Virus record (IMG/VR): IMGVR_UViG_3300005588_000094
Coordinates: 1 to 24,099 of that record
DNA length: 24,099 bases
Direction: 5' to 3' (one strand)
Origin: a virus
Shown piece by piece: positions 4,509 to 10,623 of this stretch. A program made the position numbers and the translations under genes. The first letter of the stretch is position 1, and each line of letters starts with the position of its first letter. The notes beneath the pieces are model-generated. The model was not told the DNA's origin, did not search any database, and saw nothing but the letters and a program-made list of their open reading frames with translations.

Positions 4509-5177
4509 ATGGACGATATCGTTAAAATCGGGGATGCCACTCTCTACCTCGGCGACTGCATGGATATCCTGCCGACGCTCGGCAAGGTCGATGCCGTGGT
4601 GACTGATCCGCCTTATGGGGTAAATCTAAATACTGATAATTCAAGATTTAGCGGTGGCACTGCTGGACATATAGCCAAAAGAGGGAATGATGTTGGTACG
4701 GCTAACGGTGAGCCAATTGCTGGAGATTCAGAACCTTTTGACCCTTCATTTTTGGTTGGCTATGGGGAGGAACAAATTATCTGGGGGTGGCATAATTTCC
4801 CAAACAAACTTCCTGCAGGAGCGTGTCTTGTATGGATAAAACGGCATGATGCTGCATTTGGTTCATTCTTGAGTGATGCGGAAACCTGCTGGTTTAGTCG
4901 AGGGCATGGTGTTTATTTGTACAAAGACATATCAAACAATCGCATTGCAAAAATACGGCAGCATCCGACCCAGAAGCCAACGGAGTTGATGCGGTGGTGT
5001 ATGGGTAAACTCTTGAAAGATTGTTCAATCATCCTAGACCCCTTCATGGGCAGCGGCACAACCGGCGTGGCCTGCGCACACGAGCGCACCTTCATCGGTA
5101 TCGAGAAGGAACCAAAGTATTTTGACATAGCATGTGAGCGTATCGAAGCCGCTTATGCACAGGGGAGGTTATTTTGA
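4509..5177 (+). CDS. Solitary beta-class DNA methyltransferase (N6-adenine or N4-cytosine)
   Basis: 222 residues. Catalytic motif IV DPPY is at 33-36 and the SAM-binding motif I DPFMGSGTTG at 177-186, preceded by HPTQKP at 152-157; this IV-before-I order is the beta class (N6_N4_Mtase family). The enzyme transfers a methyl group from S-adenosylmethionine to an exocyclic amino group in a specific site. I placed the start at ATG 4509, directly before MDDIVKIGDATLYLGD, with AGGAGG about 10 nt upstream; the longer frame adds 34 unrelated residues. No restriction enzyme is adjacent, so it probably protects phage DNA from host restriction or alters regulation. Target sequence cannot be deduced. The target-recognition segment (about 40-150) is short. 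Confidence 0.9.
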   Translation: MDDIVKIGDATLYLGDCMDILPTLGKVDAVVTDPPYGVNLNTDNSRFSGGTAGHIAKRGNDVGTANGEPIAGDSEPFDPSFLVGYGEEQIIWGWHNFPNKLPAGACLVWIKRHDAAFGSFLSDAETCWFSRGHGVYLYKDISNNRIAKIRQHPTQKPTELMRWCMGKLLKDCSIILDPFMGSGTTGVACAHERTFIGIEKEPKYFDIACERIEAAYAQGRLF

Positions 5178-5461
5178 AAACATGTTGCTTTGATTACTGT
5201 GACAAGGAAGAGTGGAGCCGTACCCTATGCCGTCCTCATTACTACGAATACATCACAAAGGGCAAAGATAACTGCCGTGCGAGATTTCCTGATGGGCGAA
5301 GGTTGAACAATCGTAAAAATACAGATGATGAGGTTGAACTTGTCAGGAAGCTACATGATTATGGCGTGATGCCTAAACAAATCGCAGAGATTTTGAATAT
5401 CCCGTATAACACGATACAGGGATATGTGTATTATACAGACAGAACTGGGGTGGAATTATGA
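5174..5461 (+). CDS. Zinc-binding and helix-turn-helix protein (95 aa), TTG start
   Basis: Begins with TTG overlapping the methyltransferase stop (TTGA), with GGGGAGG 6 nt upstream, so an unusual but well-supported start. Residues 4-23 hold C-C-x3-C-x9-C-x2-H-Y (CCFDYCDKEEWSRTLCRPHY), the 'GLCxxHY' zinc-binding motif common in phage HNH-associated and small DNA-binding proteins. The C-terminal half (about 52-85) has a helix-turn-helix: VELVRKLHDYGVMPKQIAEI followed by NIPYNTIQGY. Hence a DNA-binding regulator is likely. No HNH nuclease motif is present. Target unknown. Confidence 0.75.
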   Translation: MKTCCFDYCDKEEWSRTLCRPHYYEYITKGKDNCRARFPDGRRLNNRKNTDDEVELVRKLHDYGVMPKQIAEILNIPYNTIQGYVYYTDRTGVEL

Positions 5462-5631
5462 GCAAAGACGATAAACATTACGATGAGGCGAGAAAAAAGA
5501 GCTCGTATACATTGGGGCGCGATGACGGGCGTGCATCAATGAAGCTGGATGTATTGTATTTGATGCGCTCATTCACAGGACGCGATTTTACGTTAGCTAA
5601 ATTGGTTAAAGACATTGAGGATTTATCATGA
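5458..5631 (+). CDS. Hypothetical charged protein (57 aa)
   Basis: 57 residues from ATG 5458, overlapping the preceding stop by ATGA and itself overlapping the following gene by ATGA. Starts MSKDDKHYDEARKKSSYTLG; C-terminal half (KLDVLYLMRSF, TLAKLVKDIEDL) looks helical. A weak GGGGTGGAA is upstream. No family recognised. Likely co-translated with neighbours. Confidence 0.6.
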   Translation: MSKDDKHYDEARKKSSYTLGRDDGRASMKLDVLYLMRSFTGRDFTLAKLVKDIEDLS

Positions 5632-5702
5632 ATAAAGCTAATAGCCTTAAAATTAATTGCGATGAAATGAGTGGCTGGTTCACAGATCCACAATTAAGAT
5701 GA
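5628..5702 (+). CDS. Possible 24-residue peptide
   Basis: ATG 5628 overlaps the previous stop and has GAGG 7 nt upstream; the frame ends 10 bp before the next gene. The product is MNKANSLKINCDEMSGWFTD plus four residues. Its only support is coupling and the ribosome binding site; it may simply be a short linker frame in the operon. Confidence 0.4.
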   Translation: MNKANSLKINCDEMSGWFTDPQLR

Positions 5703-5711
5703 GTCACGGAA

Positions 5712-6005
5712 ATGCCAAAACGTATCCAAAGAAAACGTACTTCAGGGTGGCGGATGCCGGACAATGCTAAATCTGTGACGCGTCCGCATAAATACGGTAA
5801 TCCGTTTGTGGTCGGCAGGGATGGTGGTGCCGATGAATGTGTTATGTTGTTTCGTGAGGCCGTTATAAATAACGATAGTAGAATTAAGTTCACACGGGAA
5901 GACTTGAAGGCACTGCGGGGTAAGGATCTAGCTTGTTTCTGCGCTCTTTCCGATCCATGCCATGCTGACGTGTTGATTGAGATGGCGAACAAGGAACTAT
6001 TATGA
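5712..6005 (+). CDS. DUF4326 family protein
   Basis: 97 residues. The order MPKRIQRKRTSGWRMP, then RPHKYGNPFVVG, then LRGKDLACFCAL, then PCHADVLIEMAN, matches the DUF4326 family found in phages and actinobacteria; the C-x-C-x(6)-C-H cluster (residues about 77-87) may bind metal. Function is unknown in the family; some authors place it near nucleotide-modifying folds, which I cannot test here. The start ATG 5712 is preceded by ACGGAA. It overlaps the next gene by ATGA. Confidence 0.85.
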   Translation: MPKRIQRKRTSGWRMPDNAKSVTRPHKYGNPFVVGRDGGADECVMLFREAVINNDSRIKFTREDLKALRGKDLACFCALSDPCHADVLIEMANKELL

Positions 6006-6157
6006 CTCACGTAAATTCAAAATGCTGCGAGACATGCGCTCACGGTGTCGGTGAATGGGACCACGAGGCCGCTATGCCTGTGTGGTATTGTTACAAGGAT
6101 CAGTTTGGGAGCGAGCAATGCGGCTGTTATGAGCGCGATCCGGGGAGTGAAGGATAA
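6002..6157 (+). CDS. Cysteine-rich small protein (51 aa)
   Basis: 51 residues with six cysteines in C-C-x2-C near the N-terminus (residues 8-12) and C...C-x-C towards the end (30-42), plus histidines; the arrangement suggests a small zinc finger or ribbon. Starts with ATGA overlap from the DUF4326 gene and ends TAATG with the next Cys-rich gene. No family name can be given. The adjacent gene has a similar Cys/Trp-rich makeup, so the pair may be related in function. Confidence 0.65.
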   Translation: MTHVNSKCCETCAHGVGEWDHEAAMPVWYCYKDQFGSEQCGCYERDPGSEG

Positions 6158-6369
6158 TGCTAGAATCTGAAACATGTGAAAAATGGTGTCCTGCTGTGCA
6201 AGTCATTGTTGCAAAGAATGGGGACATTATAACCAATCGTATGGACCATGAATATTCTACGTCGGAATGTATCGGGAGCAATTGCATGGCCTGGGTTGAG
6301 GAGGGTGTTAGGATGACTGATGAAGGAATGTGCCCATCTGGACGTTGCGGATGGGTGAAACGTGGATGA
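6157..6369 (+). CDS. Cysteine-rich hypothetical protein (70 aa)
   Basis: 70 residues with cysteines at 7, 11, 38, 43, 59 and 64 arranged as three C-x3/4-C pairs, e.g. CEKWC, CIGSNC and CPSGRC. This spacing suggests a metal-binding or disulphide fold; similar small 'C..SNCMAW' proteins occur in phages without known function. The start is TAATG-coupled to the previous gene, with GTGAAGGA upstream. Its end overlaps the resolvase gene by 8 bp. Confidence 0.7.
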   Translation: MLESETCEKWCPAVQVIVAKNGDIITNRMDHEYSTSECIGSNCMAWVEEGVRMTDEGMCPSGRCGWVKRG

Positions 6370-6676
6370 AAGTAATAATCGAGCTACCGTACCCACTGCC
6401 GACCTGGAACAGGTTACTGGCATGCCACCAATGGCAAAGGATGAAAATCCGTCATTTGATTCACCAGTCACTATCCGGGTTATCAGTTATCGAAAGAGGG
6501 AGCATGATACTGATGGGATTAGCGCAAAAGCCGTTATCGATGGACTTGTGGGAATTGGAATACTCGCAGATGATTCGACCAAACAAGTCAAAAGCGTTAC
6601 ATTTGAAAGCCGCAAGACCGAAAAGGGCGAAAAAGAAAAGACTATAATTGAAATTGATGACAACCTGGGAGAATGA
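6362..6676 (+). CDS. RusA-like Holliday junction resolvase
   Basis: 104 residues with a GTG start. From residue 32 on, SPVTIRVISYRKREHDTDG, then SAKAVIDGLVGIGILADDST, then KSVTF and KEKTIIEI follow the RusA fold; the acidic residues of HDTDG and ADDS are in the places of the catalytic aspartates that cut Holliday junctions. RusA works as a dimer on recombination or replication intermediates. An overlapping frame from ATG 6366 begins MKVIIELPYPLPTWNRLL and resembles the N-terminal strand of classical RusA (see findings), so the N-terminal 30 residues are less certain. The previous gene overlaps by 8 bp. Good confidence in the domain. Confidence 0.8.
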   Translation: MDESNNRATVPTADLEQVTGMPPMAKDENPSFDSPVTIRVISYRKREHDTDGISAKAVIDGLVGIGILADDSTKQVKSVTFESRKTEKGEKEKTIIEIDDNLGE

Positions 6677-6677
6677 T

Positions 6678-7022
6678 ATGCCTGATGATACTCAAGAAGA
6701 GGCGCTAGATGATAAAGTCGAATCAATGAGGCAGCAGGTCGAAGACCTTAAACCAAACCCAAGAAATGCAAAAGGAATGCCACACCCCACACAGGAGGAA
6801 GTAATCAATCGGATTGAGTGGATAAATAGATCTCTCAGGCAAGACCTTAAGTCCGCTCGGCTATTAGTTGATCGTTACGATTATGATAACCGCAAGCTGC
6901 AGAGGGAAAATAAAAAACTTAATGGTAAAATGAAAGCCAGAAGGAATATTGATCGACTTAATGAATTGAAAGAGAAGCTGGCACCAGCAAGACGGCGACT
7001 TTCGAAAGCATTTAAATACTAG
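6678..7022 (+). CDS. Hypothetical coiled-coil protein (114 aa)
   Basis: Start at ATG 6678 (GGGAG 7 nt upstream, just past the resolvase stop) rather than the frame extending from 6648. Residues 10-30 and 45-105 are strongly charged and heptad-like (RIEWINRSLRQDLKSARLLV; NRKLQRENKKLNGKMKARRN), so it should form a long coiled coil. A Pro-rich piece lies between (about 28-40). Unknown function. Similar coiled-coil small proteins recur between here and terL. Confidence 0.65.
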   Translation: MPDDTQEEALDDKVESMRQQVEDLKPNPRNAKGMPHPTQEEVINRIEWINRSLRQDLKSARLLVDRYDYDNRKLQRENKKLNGKMKARRNIDRLNELKEKLAPARRRLSKAFKY

Positions 7023-7037
7023 CGAGGTGGGCGAGAT

Positions 7038-7310
7038 ATGGGTAAAAAGATCGATGGCTTGTTTGCATACGTAATAGTCCAGTTCGAGTTGATTATGGAC
7101 TATTTTCTTGATGTTAATGGCAGGATAGAATCCATTGAAATTGAAATAGAGGATATTAAACGTAGGCTGGGAGACGTGGAAACGCATGTTATTGGTGACG
7201 GTAAGTTTACTGCTATAACTGAGGAGGAGGCTGAATTAATCCTGAAGACCAGGAAAAATACAGGGGGACTGAACCGTTTACGTAAACATTGGTTTAATAC
7301 TTCTGCTTGA
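7038..7310 (+). CDS. Hypothetical protein, MGKK-start family member 1 (90 aa)
   Basis: 90 residues beginning MGKKIDGLFAYVIVQFELIM; a second gene at 8925 begins MGKKLDAIWDYMIEMGRDVM, so the two share an N-terminal module of Gly-Lys-Lys-[IL]-Asp followed by an aromatic helix. After residue 30 comes a coiled-coil stretch (RIESIEIEIEDIKRRLGD). A GAGGTGGG lies upstream of ATG 7038. Likely paralogous small proteins; function unknown. Confidence 0.65.
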   Translation: MGKKIDGLFAYVIVQFELIMDYFLDVNGRIESIEIEIEDIKRRLGDVETHVIGDGKFTAITEEEAELILKTRKNTGGLNRLRKHWFNTSA

Positions 7311-7335
7311 GTGTATTGGAGTTTTGTAGTAAAGT
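7307..7335 (+). promoter_or_regulatory. Possible promoter before gene 7357
   Basis: TTGAGT (7307-7312), 17-bp spacer, TAAAGT (7330-7335). Each box matches four of six consensus bases. It lies in one of the few gaps (46 bp) in this gene string, followed by AAGGGGAAA and ATG 7357. Weak but well spaced. Confidence 0.35.
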
Positions 7336-7356
7336 GTTACTGATAAGGGGAAATTC

Positions 7357-7752
7357 ATGAAAAAGAAAGCGATGAAACGGGAAGTGAAGCAATACCGGAT
7401 ACTTATGGAGATGATCCGGCAGAAGGAAAAGGCGGCTTATCTGTCGGGTGGAGATGGTGGGGGAAGTGTATGGTTTTTTATTGGCGACTTGGGTGCGTAT
7501 GATGTTCAGTTCTTGACAGACGATGAGGTTACGGCGGTAAAGAAGCATAGGATTGCTGAGGTGGCAAAGGAGCATAAGGCTATGATGGATGATAAGAAAG
7601 AGAAGATGGATCGTGAGCAAGCTATAAGGGACATGCATTACTGGCTTGCTGGGATGAAAAGCAGTAATGAGGCGAAAAAGGACATTGAGCAATTTCAAAA
7701 AGAAGTACGTGATAGGGACTGGCTGGATAAGGTAGGGGCCAGCAATGGATAA
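7357..7752 (+). CDS. Hypothetical protein (131 aa)
   Basis: 131 residues, AAGGGG upstream of ATG 7357. An N-terminal basic helix (MKKKAMKREVKQYRILMEMI), a Gly-rich turn (SGGDGGGSVWFFIGDLG, about 31-47), then a long charged helical region (60-125). No domain recognised. It overlaps the following HTH gene by 8 bp, suggesting shared expression with it. Slight resemblance to scaffolding of a DNA-binding partner is not supportable. Confidence 0.6.
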   Translation: MKKKAMKREVKQYRILMEMIRQKEKAAYLSGGDGGGSVWFFIGDLGAYDVQFLTDDEVTAVKKHRIAEVAKEHKAMMDDKKEKMDREQAIRDMHYWLAGMKSSNEAKKDIEQFQKEVRDRDWLDKVGASNG

Positions 7753-8080
7753 ATACACAGAGCTATTGCAAAAGAACAAGGAAAGGAACAACAATATCTT
7801 TGTGTCAGTCATGAACGGGGAGACCCTAGAAAGGGAAGGGGCGCGGCATGATATTTCACGCGAGAGAGTGAGGCAGATAGTCCACCGGCTACTCCGTAAC
7901 GCGGTAAGAATCGCAAGCATGAAGGGACACCCGATAGACAAACCTAAATCCATGAGAGATGCTAGAAAAAACAAGGAGTTATATCTGCGCATTCTAGGTC
8001 TCATGCCAAAAAAAGAGAATCAGAAGTTTTACTACAAGGTGAAAAGCAGGAAAGGAGGTAGAAGTGGGACGTCTATTTGA
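7745..8080 (+). CDS. Sigma70 region-4-like HTH protein, candidate late regulator
   Basis: 111 residues. Residues 25-52 (GETLEREGARHDISRERVRQ followed by IVHRLLRN) closely follow the sigma70 region 4.2 helix-turn-helix (consensus 'TLEEIG..fgVSRERVRQIE..AL.KLR') that contacts the -35 box. The rest, about 60 basic residues, is not sigma-like and no regions 1-3 are present, so it is a region-4-only protein. It precedes the terminase and virion genes, the usual place of phage late-gene activators. Start ATG has GGTAGGGG upstream; overlap of 8 bp with previous gene. Fold assignment good; role inferred. Confidence 0.75.
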   Translation: MDKYTELLQKNKERNNNIFVSVMNGETLEREGARHDISRERVRQIVHRLLRNAVRIASMKGHPIDKPKSMRDARKNKELYLRILGLMPKKENQKFYYKVKSRKGGRSGTSI

Positions 8081-8321
8081 AATTTCACGCTCTGATGCAG
8101 AGGCTATTGTTGATCTGTTCGAGGCAACTGGCATACAGGAAAGGATTGATTTTGCTGCAGAATTAAGGGAAGAGTTCGGTATGGCTAAGTGGGATGGTGT
8201 GATGCCAGTCTCGCTGTGTGTAAGCGAGGTTTGTGCACGGTATCTATACCAGCCATTATTCGTATCTCCATGGAGAGAGCTTTCCACGAACAATGATATT
8301 AAAGGGCATAGCAATGGCTAA
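8064..8321 (+). CDS. Hypothetical protein, GTG start (85 aa)
   Basis: GTG 8064 with AAAGGAGGT 5-6 nt upstream is a clear start, although it lies 17 bp inside the previous gene. Product: MGRLFEISRSDAEAIVDLFE..., with an amphipathic helix (ATGIQERIDFAAELREEFG) and a Cys- and Tyr-containing C-terminal part. No family recognised. It overlaps terS by 8 bp and so probably belongs to the packaging operon. Confidence 0.65.
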   Translation: MGRLFEISRSDAEAIVDLFEATGIQERIDFAAELREEFGMAKWDGVMPVSLCVSEVCARYLYQPLFVSPWRELSTNNDIKGHSNG

Positions 8322-8688
8322 CAGAGTAGGCCGACCTACAAAGTACAACGAGGAAATATTAGAAGACTCGTGGTATTACCTTGAAAACTATAAGCTTATT
8401 GGGGATGAGATACCGATGCTGTGTGGCCTTGGGCAGTATCTGGGTATCCACAAAGACACTATCCAGGTGTGGGCGAAGGAGGAGGGGAAAGAGGAGTTTT
8501 CCTTATTAGTAGGGCTAATCAAGCAAGCACAGGAGTCCAGATTGATTAATGGAGGGCTTAAGGGCGAGCTTAACGCCACGATTACCAAGCTAGTGTTGGC
8601 TAGGCATGGGTACACCGACAAGCAGGAGCTTACAGGCGCTGATGGCGGCCCTGTCCTGCCTACTGAGTACGTTGTTACGTTTAAATGA
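8314..8688 (+). CDS. terS: Terminase small subunit
   Basis: 124 residues. The opening NRVGRPTKYNEEILEDSWYY, then LGQYLGIHKDTIQVWAKEEG, then LINGGLKGELNATITKLVLA, then RHGYTDKQELTGADGGPV, is the pattern of the phage gp3-like DNA-packaging small terminase family (helix-turn-helix for binding the packaging site, followed by an oligomerisation region). It recognises pac/cos DNA and hands it to TerL. I start at ATG 8314 with AAGGG about 7 nt upstream; the frame extends 27 codons further upstream but overlaps the previous gene. Separated from terL by six genes. Confidence 0.9.
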   Translation: MANRVGRPTKYNEEILEDSWYYLENYKLIGDEIPMLCGLGQYLGIHKDTIQVWAKEEGKEEFSLLVGLIKQAQESRLINGGLKGELNATITKLVLARHGYTDKQELTGADGGPVLPTEYVVTFK

Positions 8689-8701
8689 CTTGGGGGTTGA
8701 T

Positions 8702-8905
8702 ATGGAAGGAGTAAAATATTCTTATGCGGAAAGGAAAGGGCTAGAATATTCTTATGCGGAAAGGAAAGGGCTAGATAGTGAAGCCATAGAGCTAAGGAAA
8801 ATGATCCGAGATAATGGCGATCTGATTGCTTCGTTGATCGAAATTGTAAAGAGGATGGAGGTCCAGAACGAAGATATTCTGGGTATTAAGTTAACCGAGA
8901 AGTAA
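8702..8905 (+). CDS. Hypothetical protein with a 10-residue duplication (67 aa)
   Basis: ATG 8702 follows GGGGGTTGAT. Residues 5-24 consist of the 10-residue unit YSYAERKGLE in two copies (second ends in D), encoded by an exact 30-bp tandem duplication. The rest (25-67) is a helical region (ELRKMIRDNGDLIASLIEIV) with coiled-coil character. No family recognised. Lies in the small-gene insertion between terS and terL. Confidence 0.55.
   Translation: MEGVKYSYAERKGLEYSYAERKGLDSEAIELRKMIRDNGDLIASLIEIVKRMEVQNEDILGIKLTEK
8715..8774 (+). repeat. Exact 30-bp tandem duplication
   Basis: Unit 8715-8744 (AATATTCTTATGCGG then AAAGGAAAGGGCTAG) repeated perfectly at 8745-8774, in frame. No mismatch, so it arose recently or is an assembly or replication slip. 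Confidence 0.95.
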
Positions 8906-8924
8906 ATAACCTGGGGAAATAACT

Positions 8925-9320
8925 ATGGGTAAAAAGCTTGATGCTATATGGGATTACATGATTGAAATGGGCCGTGATGTGATGGGTATCGATATGCGGT
9001 CATTCAGCAACGAGGAACGGATAACAGCACTTGAGGCGGAGGTGAAGGGGATTCTTGCCGATACGATTAAAATAGGATGCCTGCCACCAGAAGAAGATAA
9101 TAGCATATACAAAGCATGGCCTTCAGAGCCGCTTATAAAGTTCCATGACGAGAAGAGGATGGAAAGACTTGCCGCCCTAAGGGCAGAGCTAGGCACTGTG
9201 CGGATGTTGTTAAATGAGGCATGTGATAACGGTGACTATGCAGGTAGAGATCTATACGGGCACAGAGTAGGTATTTTAAATCTTGAAGTCAATCGACTTG
9301 AGAGGGGGGGAGAGTCATGA
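8925..9320 (+). CDS. Hypothetical protein, MGKK-start family member 2 (131 aa)
   Basis: Begins MGKKLDAIWDYMIEMGRDVM, paralogous at its N-terminus to the protein encoded at 7038. Residues about 45-120 hold two charged helical runs (RITALEAEVKGIL, RMERLAALRAELGTVRMLL). GGGG lies about 8 nt upstream of ATG 8925. Its stop overlaps the next gene by ATGA. Unknown function. Confidence 0.65.
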   Translation: MGKKLDAIWDYMIEMGRDVMGIDMRSFSNEERITALEAEVKGILADTIKIGCLPPEEDNSIYKAWPSEPLIKFHDEKRMERLAALRAELGTVRMLLNEACDNGDYAGRDLYGHRVGILNLEVNRLERGGES

Positions 9321-9634
9321 CTAAAGCGAAACAGAAAATATCAACCGATGGGATAGTAGCAAAGCTTGATGATATCTATAACTACACAGGTGTCCTGCTA
9401 CATGAGATGACAGACGTTGATGCATGTACTGACATGCTTGAGGTAAGGCGGGAGATAAGACTGTTGCGTATGAGCATCAAGCCATATCCATCAAGCATAG
9501 TGAGTAAGGATGAGGGTGAGTTAAGCATAGCGAGTGCAATGAGCAAGGATTATGGCCAGCCCGTGAAAGATCCAGATAAATTCCTGAAAGAGGTGATGGC
9601 TGAGGTCATGGGCAATCAGCTATATCCAAAATGA
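9317..9634 (+). CDS. Hypothetical protein (105 aa)
   Basis: 105 residues; GAGAGGGGGGAGAG just upstream of ATG 9317. The N-terminus (TDGIVAKLDDIYNYTGVLLH) recalls the 'KLD.I..Y' motif of the MGKK genes, so it may be a diverged third member. C-terminal half contains SKDEGELSIASAMSKDYGQP. It ends in ATGA overlap with the homing-endonuclease gene. No known role. Confidence 0.6.
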   Translation: MTKAKQKISTDGIVAKLDDIYNYTGVLLHEMTDVDACTDMLEVRREIRLLRMSIKPYPSSIVSKDEGELSIASAMSKDYGQPVKDPDKFLKEVMAEVMGNQLYPK

Positions 9635-10134
9635 ACCTAACACAAGAACGATTAAAAGAAGTCCTGCACTATGACCCCGAGACAGGGGTGTTTACCTGGC
9701 GGGTTTGTTTGTCTAATGTTACCCCTGTTGGGTCTGTCGCTGGAACTTTTATTGGGTCTGTTGCTGATCGGGCTAGAGGGAGAATGTACCGGTCAATAAA
9801 AATTGATCGTGTGGCATACAGAGCGCATAGGCTTGCGTTTCTTTACATGACAGGGGAATTCCCGGCAGATGAAGTGGACCATATCAGACATGATAGGTGT
9901 GACAATAGATGGAAGGCTCTAACAAAGGCTACAAGGCGAAGTAATTGTCATAACCAATCACTACGAGAAACAAGCAAGACAGGGCACATTGGGATCAGCC
10001 TCAAGAAGAACGGGCAATATTATGTATGCATTGCTCACAAAAACTGTGGTGTTTATGATAGCCTAGAAGATGCCGTCGCTGTATCACGAAAGAAGTACAA
10101 GGAACTAGGATACCATCCAAATCATGGGAAATAA
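9631..10134 (+). CDS. HNH homing endonuclease-like with AP2 domain
   Basis: 167 residues. HNH_3 type core: YRAHRLAF (63-70), EVDHIRHDRCDNRW (81-94) with the catalytic Asp-His pair at 83-84 and Asn92, and NCHNQS (105-110). The C-terminal part (117-160, TGHIGISLKKNGQYYVCIAH and EDAVAVSRKKYKELG) is an AP2-like DNA-binding domain. Such free-standing genes cut DNA of related phages lacking them and spread by repair. No Shine-Dalgarno is visible; ATG overlaps the preceding stop, so it is probably translated by coupling. Inserted between terS and terL, a frequent location. Confidence 0.9.
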   Translation: MNLTQERLKEVLHYDPETGVFTWRVCLSNVTPVGSVAGTFIGSVADRARGRMYRSIKIDRVAYRAHRLAFLYMTGEFPADEVDHIRHDRCDNRWKALTKATRRSNCHNQSLRETSKTGHIGISLKKNGQYYVCIAHKNCGVYDSLEDAVAVSRKKYKELGYHPNHGK

Positions 10135-10157
10135 GTTAACTACTGGGGAGTAATACA

Positions 10158-10598
10158 ATGGGAACAGAAACTAAGGGCCTGCTGGAAACCATCGATAACC
10201 TTACAGCTGTTAATGAGCTGAATGAAAAAGTTATTTCCGAGATGCAATGCGGTAACGATTACCTTCGGGACAAGTGGTATGCGGCAAAAGAGGCGGGTTC
10301 CTCTCTGGCTGAGGAGAAAAAAGAGTTAGAGAAGGAGAGGGATGCCTATAAGGAGAAGGCTGGCTACCTGCGCGACGACAACACTAATCTAGAGCGGCAG
10401 CGGGATGATGCTAAGGAGCAACTAAAGCTTGTAGAAAAGGAACGGGACGCTCTACGCGAGGATAATGCCAGGTTAGCGTTCGATAATCATGTTGAACGCT
10501 CACATAAAGCCGACGCGCTAGAGATGCAGTTGTTCCAGCTAGAAGAGAAGTATGACCTTCTAGCAGATGCTATGAGCGACTATTTTTTGCGGAAATAA
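10158..10598 (+). CDS. Long coiled-coil protein (146 aa)
   Basis: 146 residues; ATG 10158 with GGGGAG 8 nt upstream. From about residue 45 to 130 it is nearly continuous heptads rich in Glu, Lys, Leu, Arg (LAEEKKELEKERDAYKEKAG; ERQRDDAKEQLKLVEKERDA). Probably an extended dimeric or trimeric coiled coil. It may be a DNA-associated or assembly factor; a virion role is not indicated because it lies before terL. Family not recognised. Confidence 0.65.
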   Translation: MGTETKGLLETIDNLTAVNELNEKVISEMQCGNDYLRDKWYAAKEAGSSLAEEKKELEKERDAYKEKAGYLRDDNTNLERQRDDAKEQLKLVEKERDALREDNARLAFDNHVERSHKADALEMQLFQLEEKYDLLADAMSDYFLRK

Positions 10599-10623
10599 GA
10601 TAGCTAAGAGGGGAGGAAAGAAC

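Noticed and set aside
5699-5770. Short frame starting ATGAGTCAC before the DUF4326 gene
   Set aside because: 23 codons, wholly overlapping the well-supported DUF4326 frame.
6330-6647. Second frame across the RusA-like gene as a separate gene
   Set aside because: Only its N-terminal 20-30 residues look protein-like; the rest is basic low-complexity. Kept as a finding, not annotated.
7275-7290. Palindrome GTTTACGTAAAC
   Set aside because: Inside a coding region, single copy, unrelated to the operators; likely chance.
7294-8004. Leftward 236-codon frame
   Set aside because: Lies opposite two well-supported rightward genes, has no ribosome binding site and a Leu/Ser/His-rich composition typical of antisense frames.
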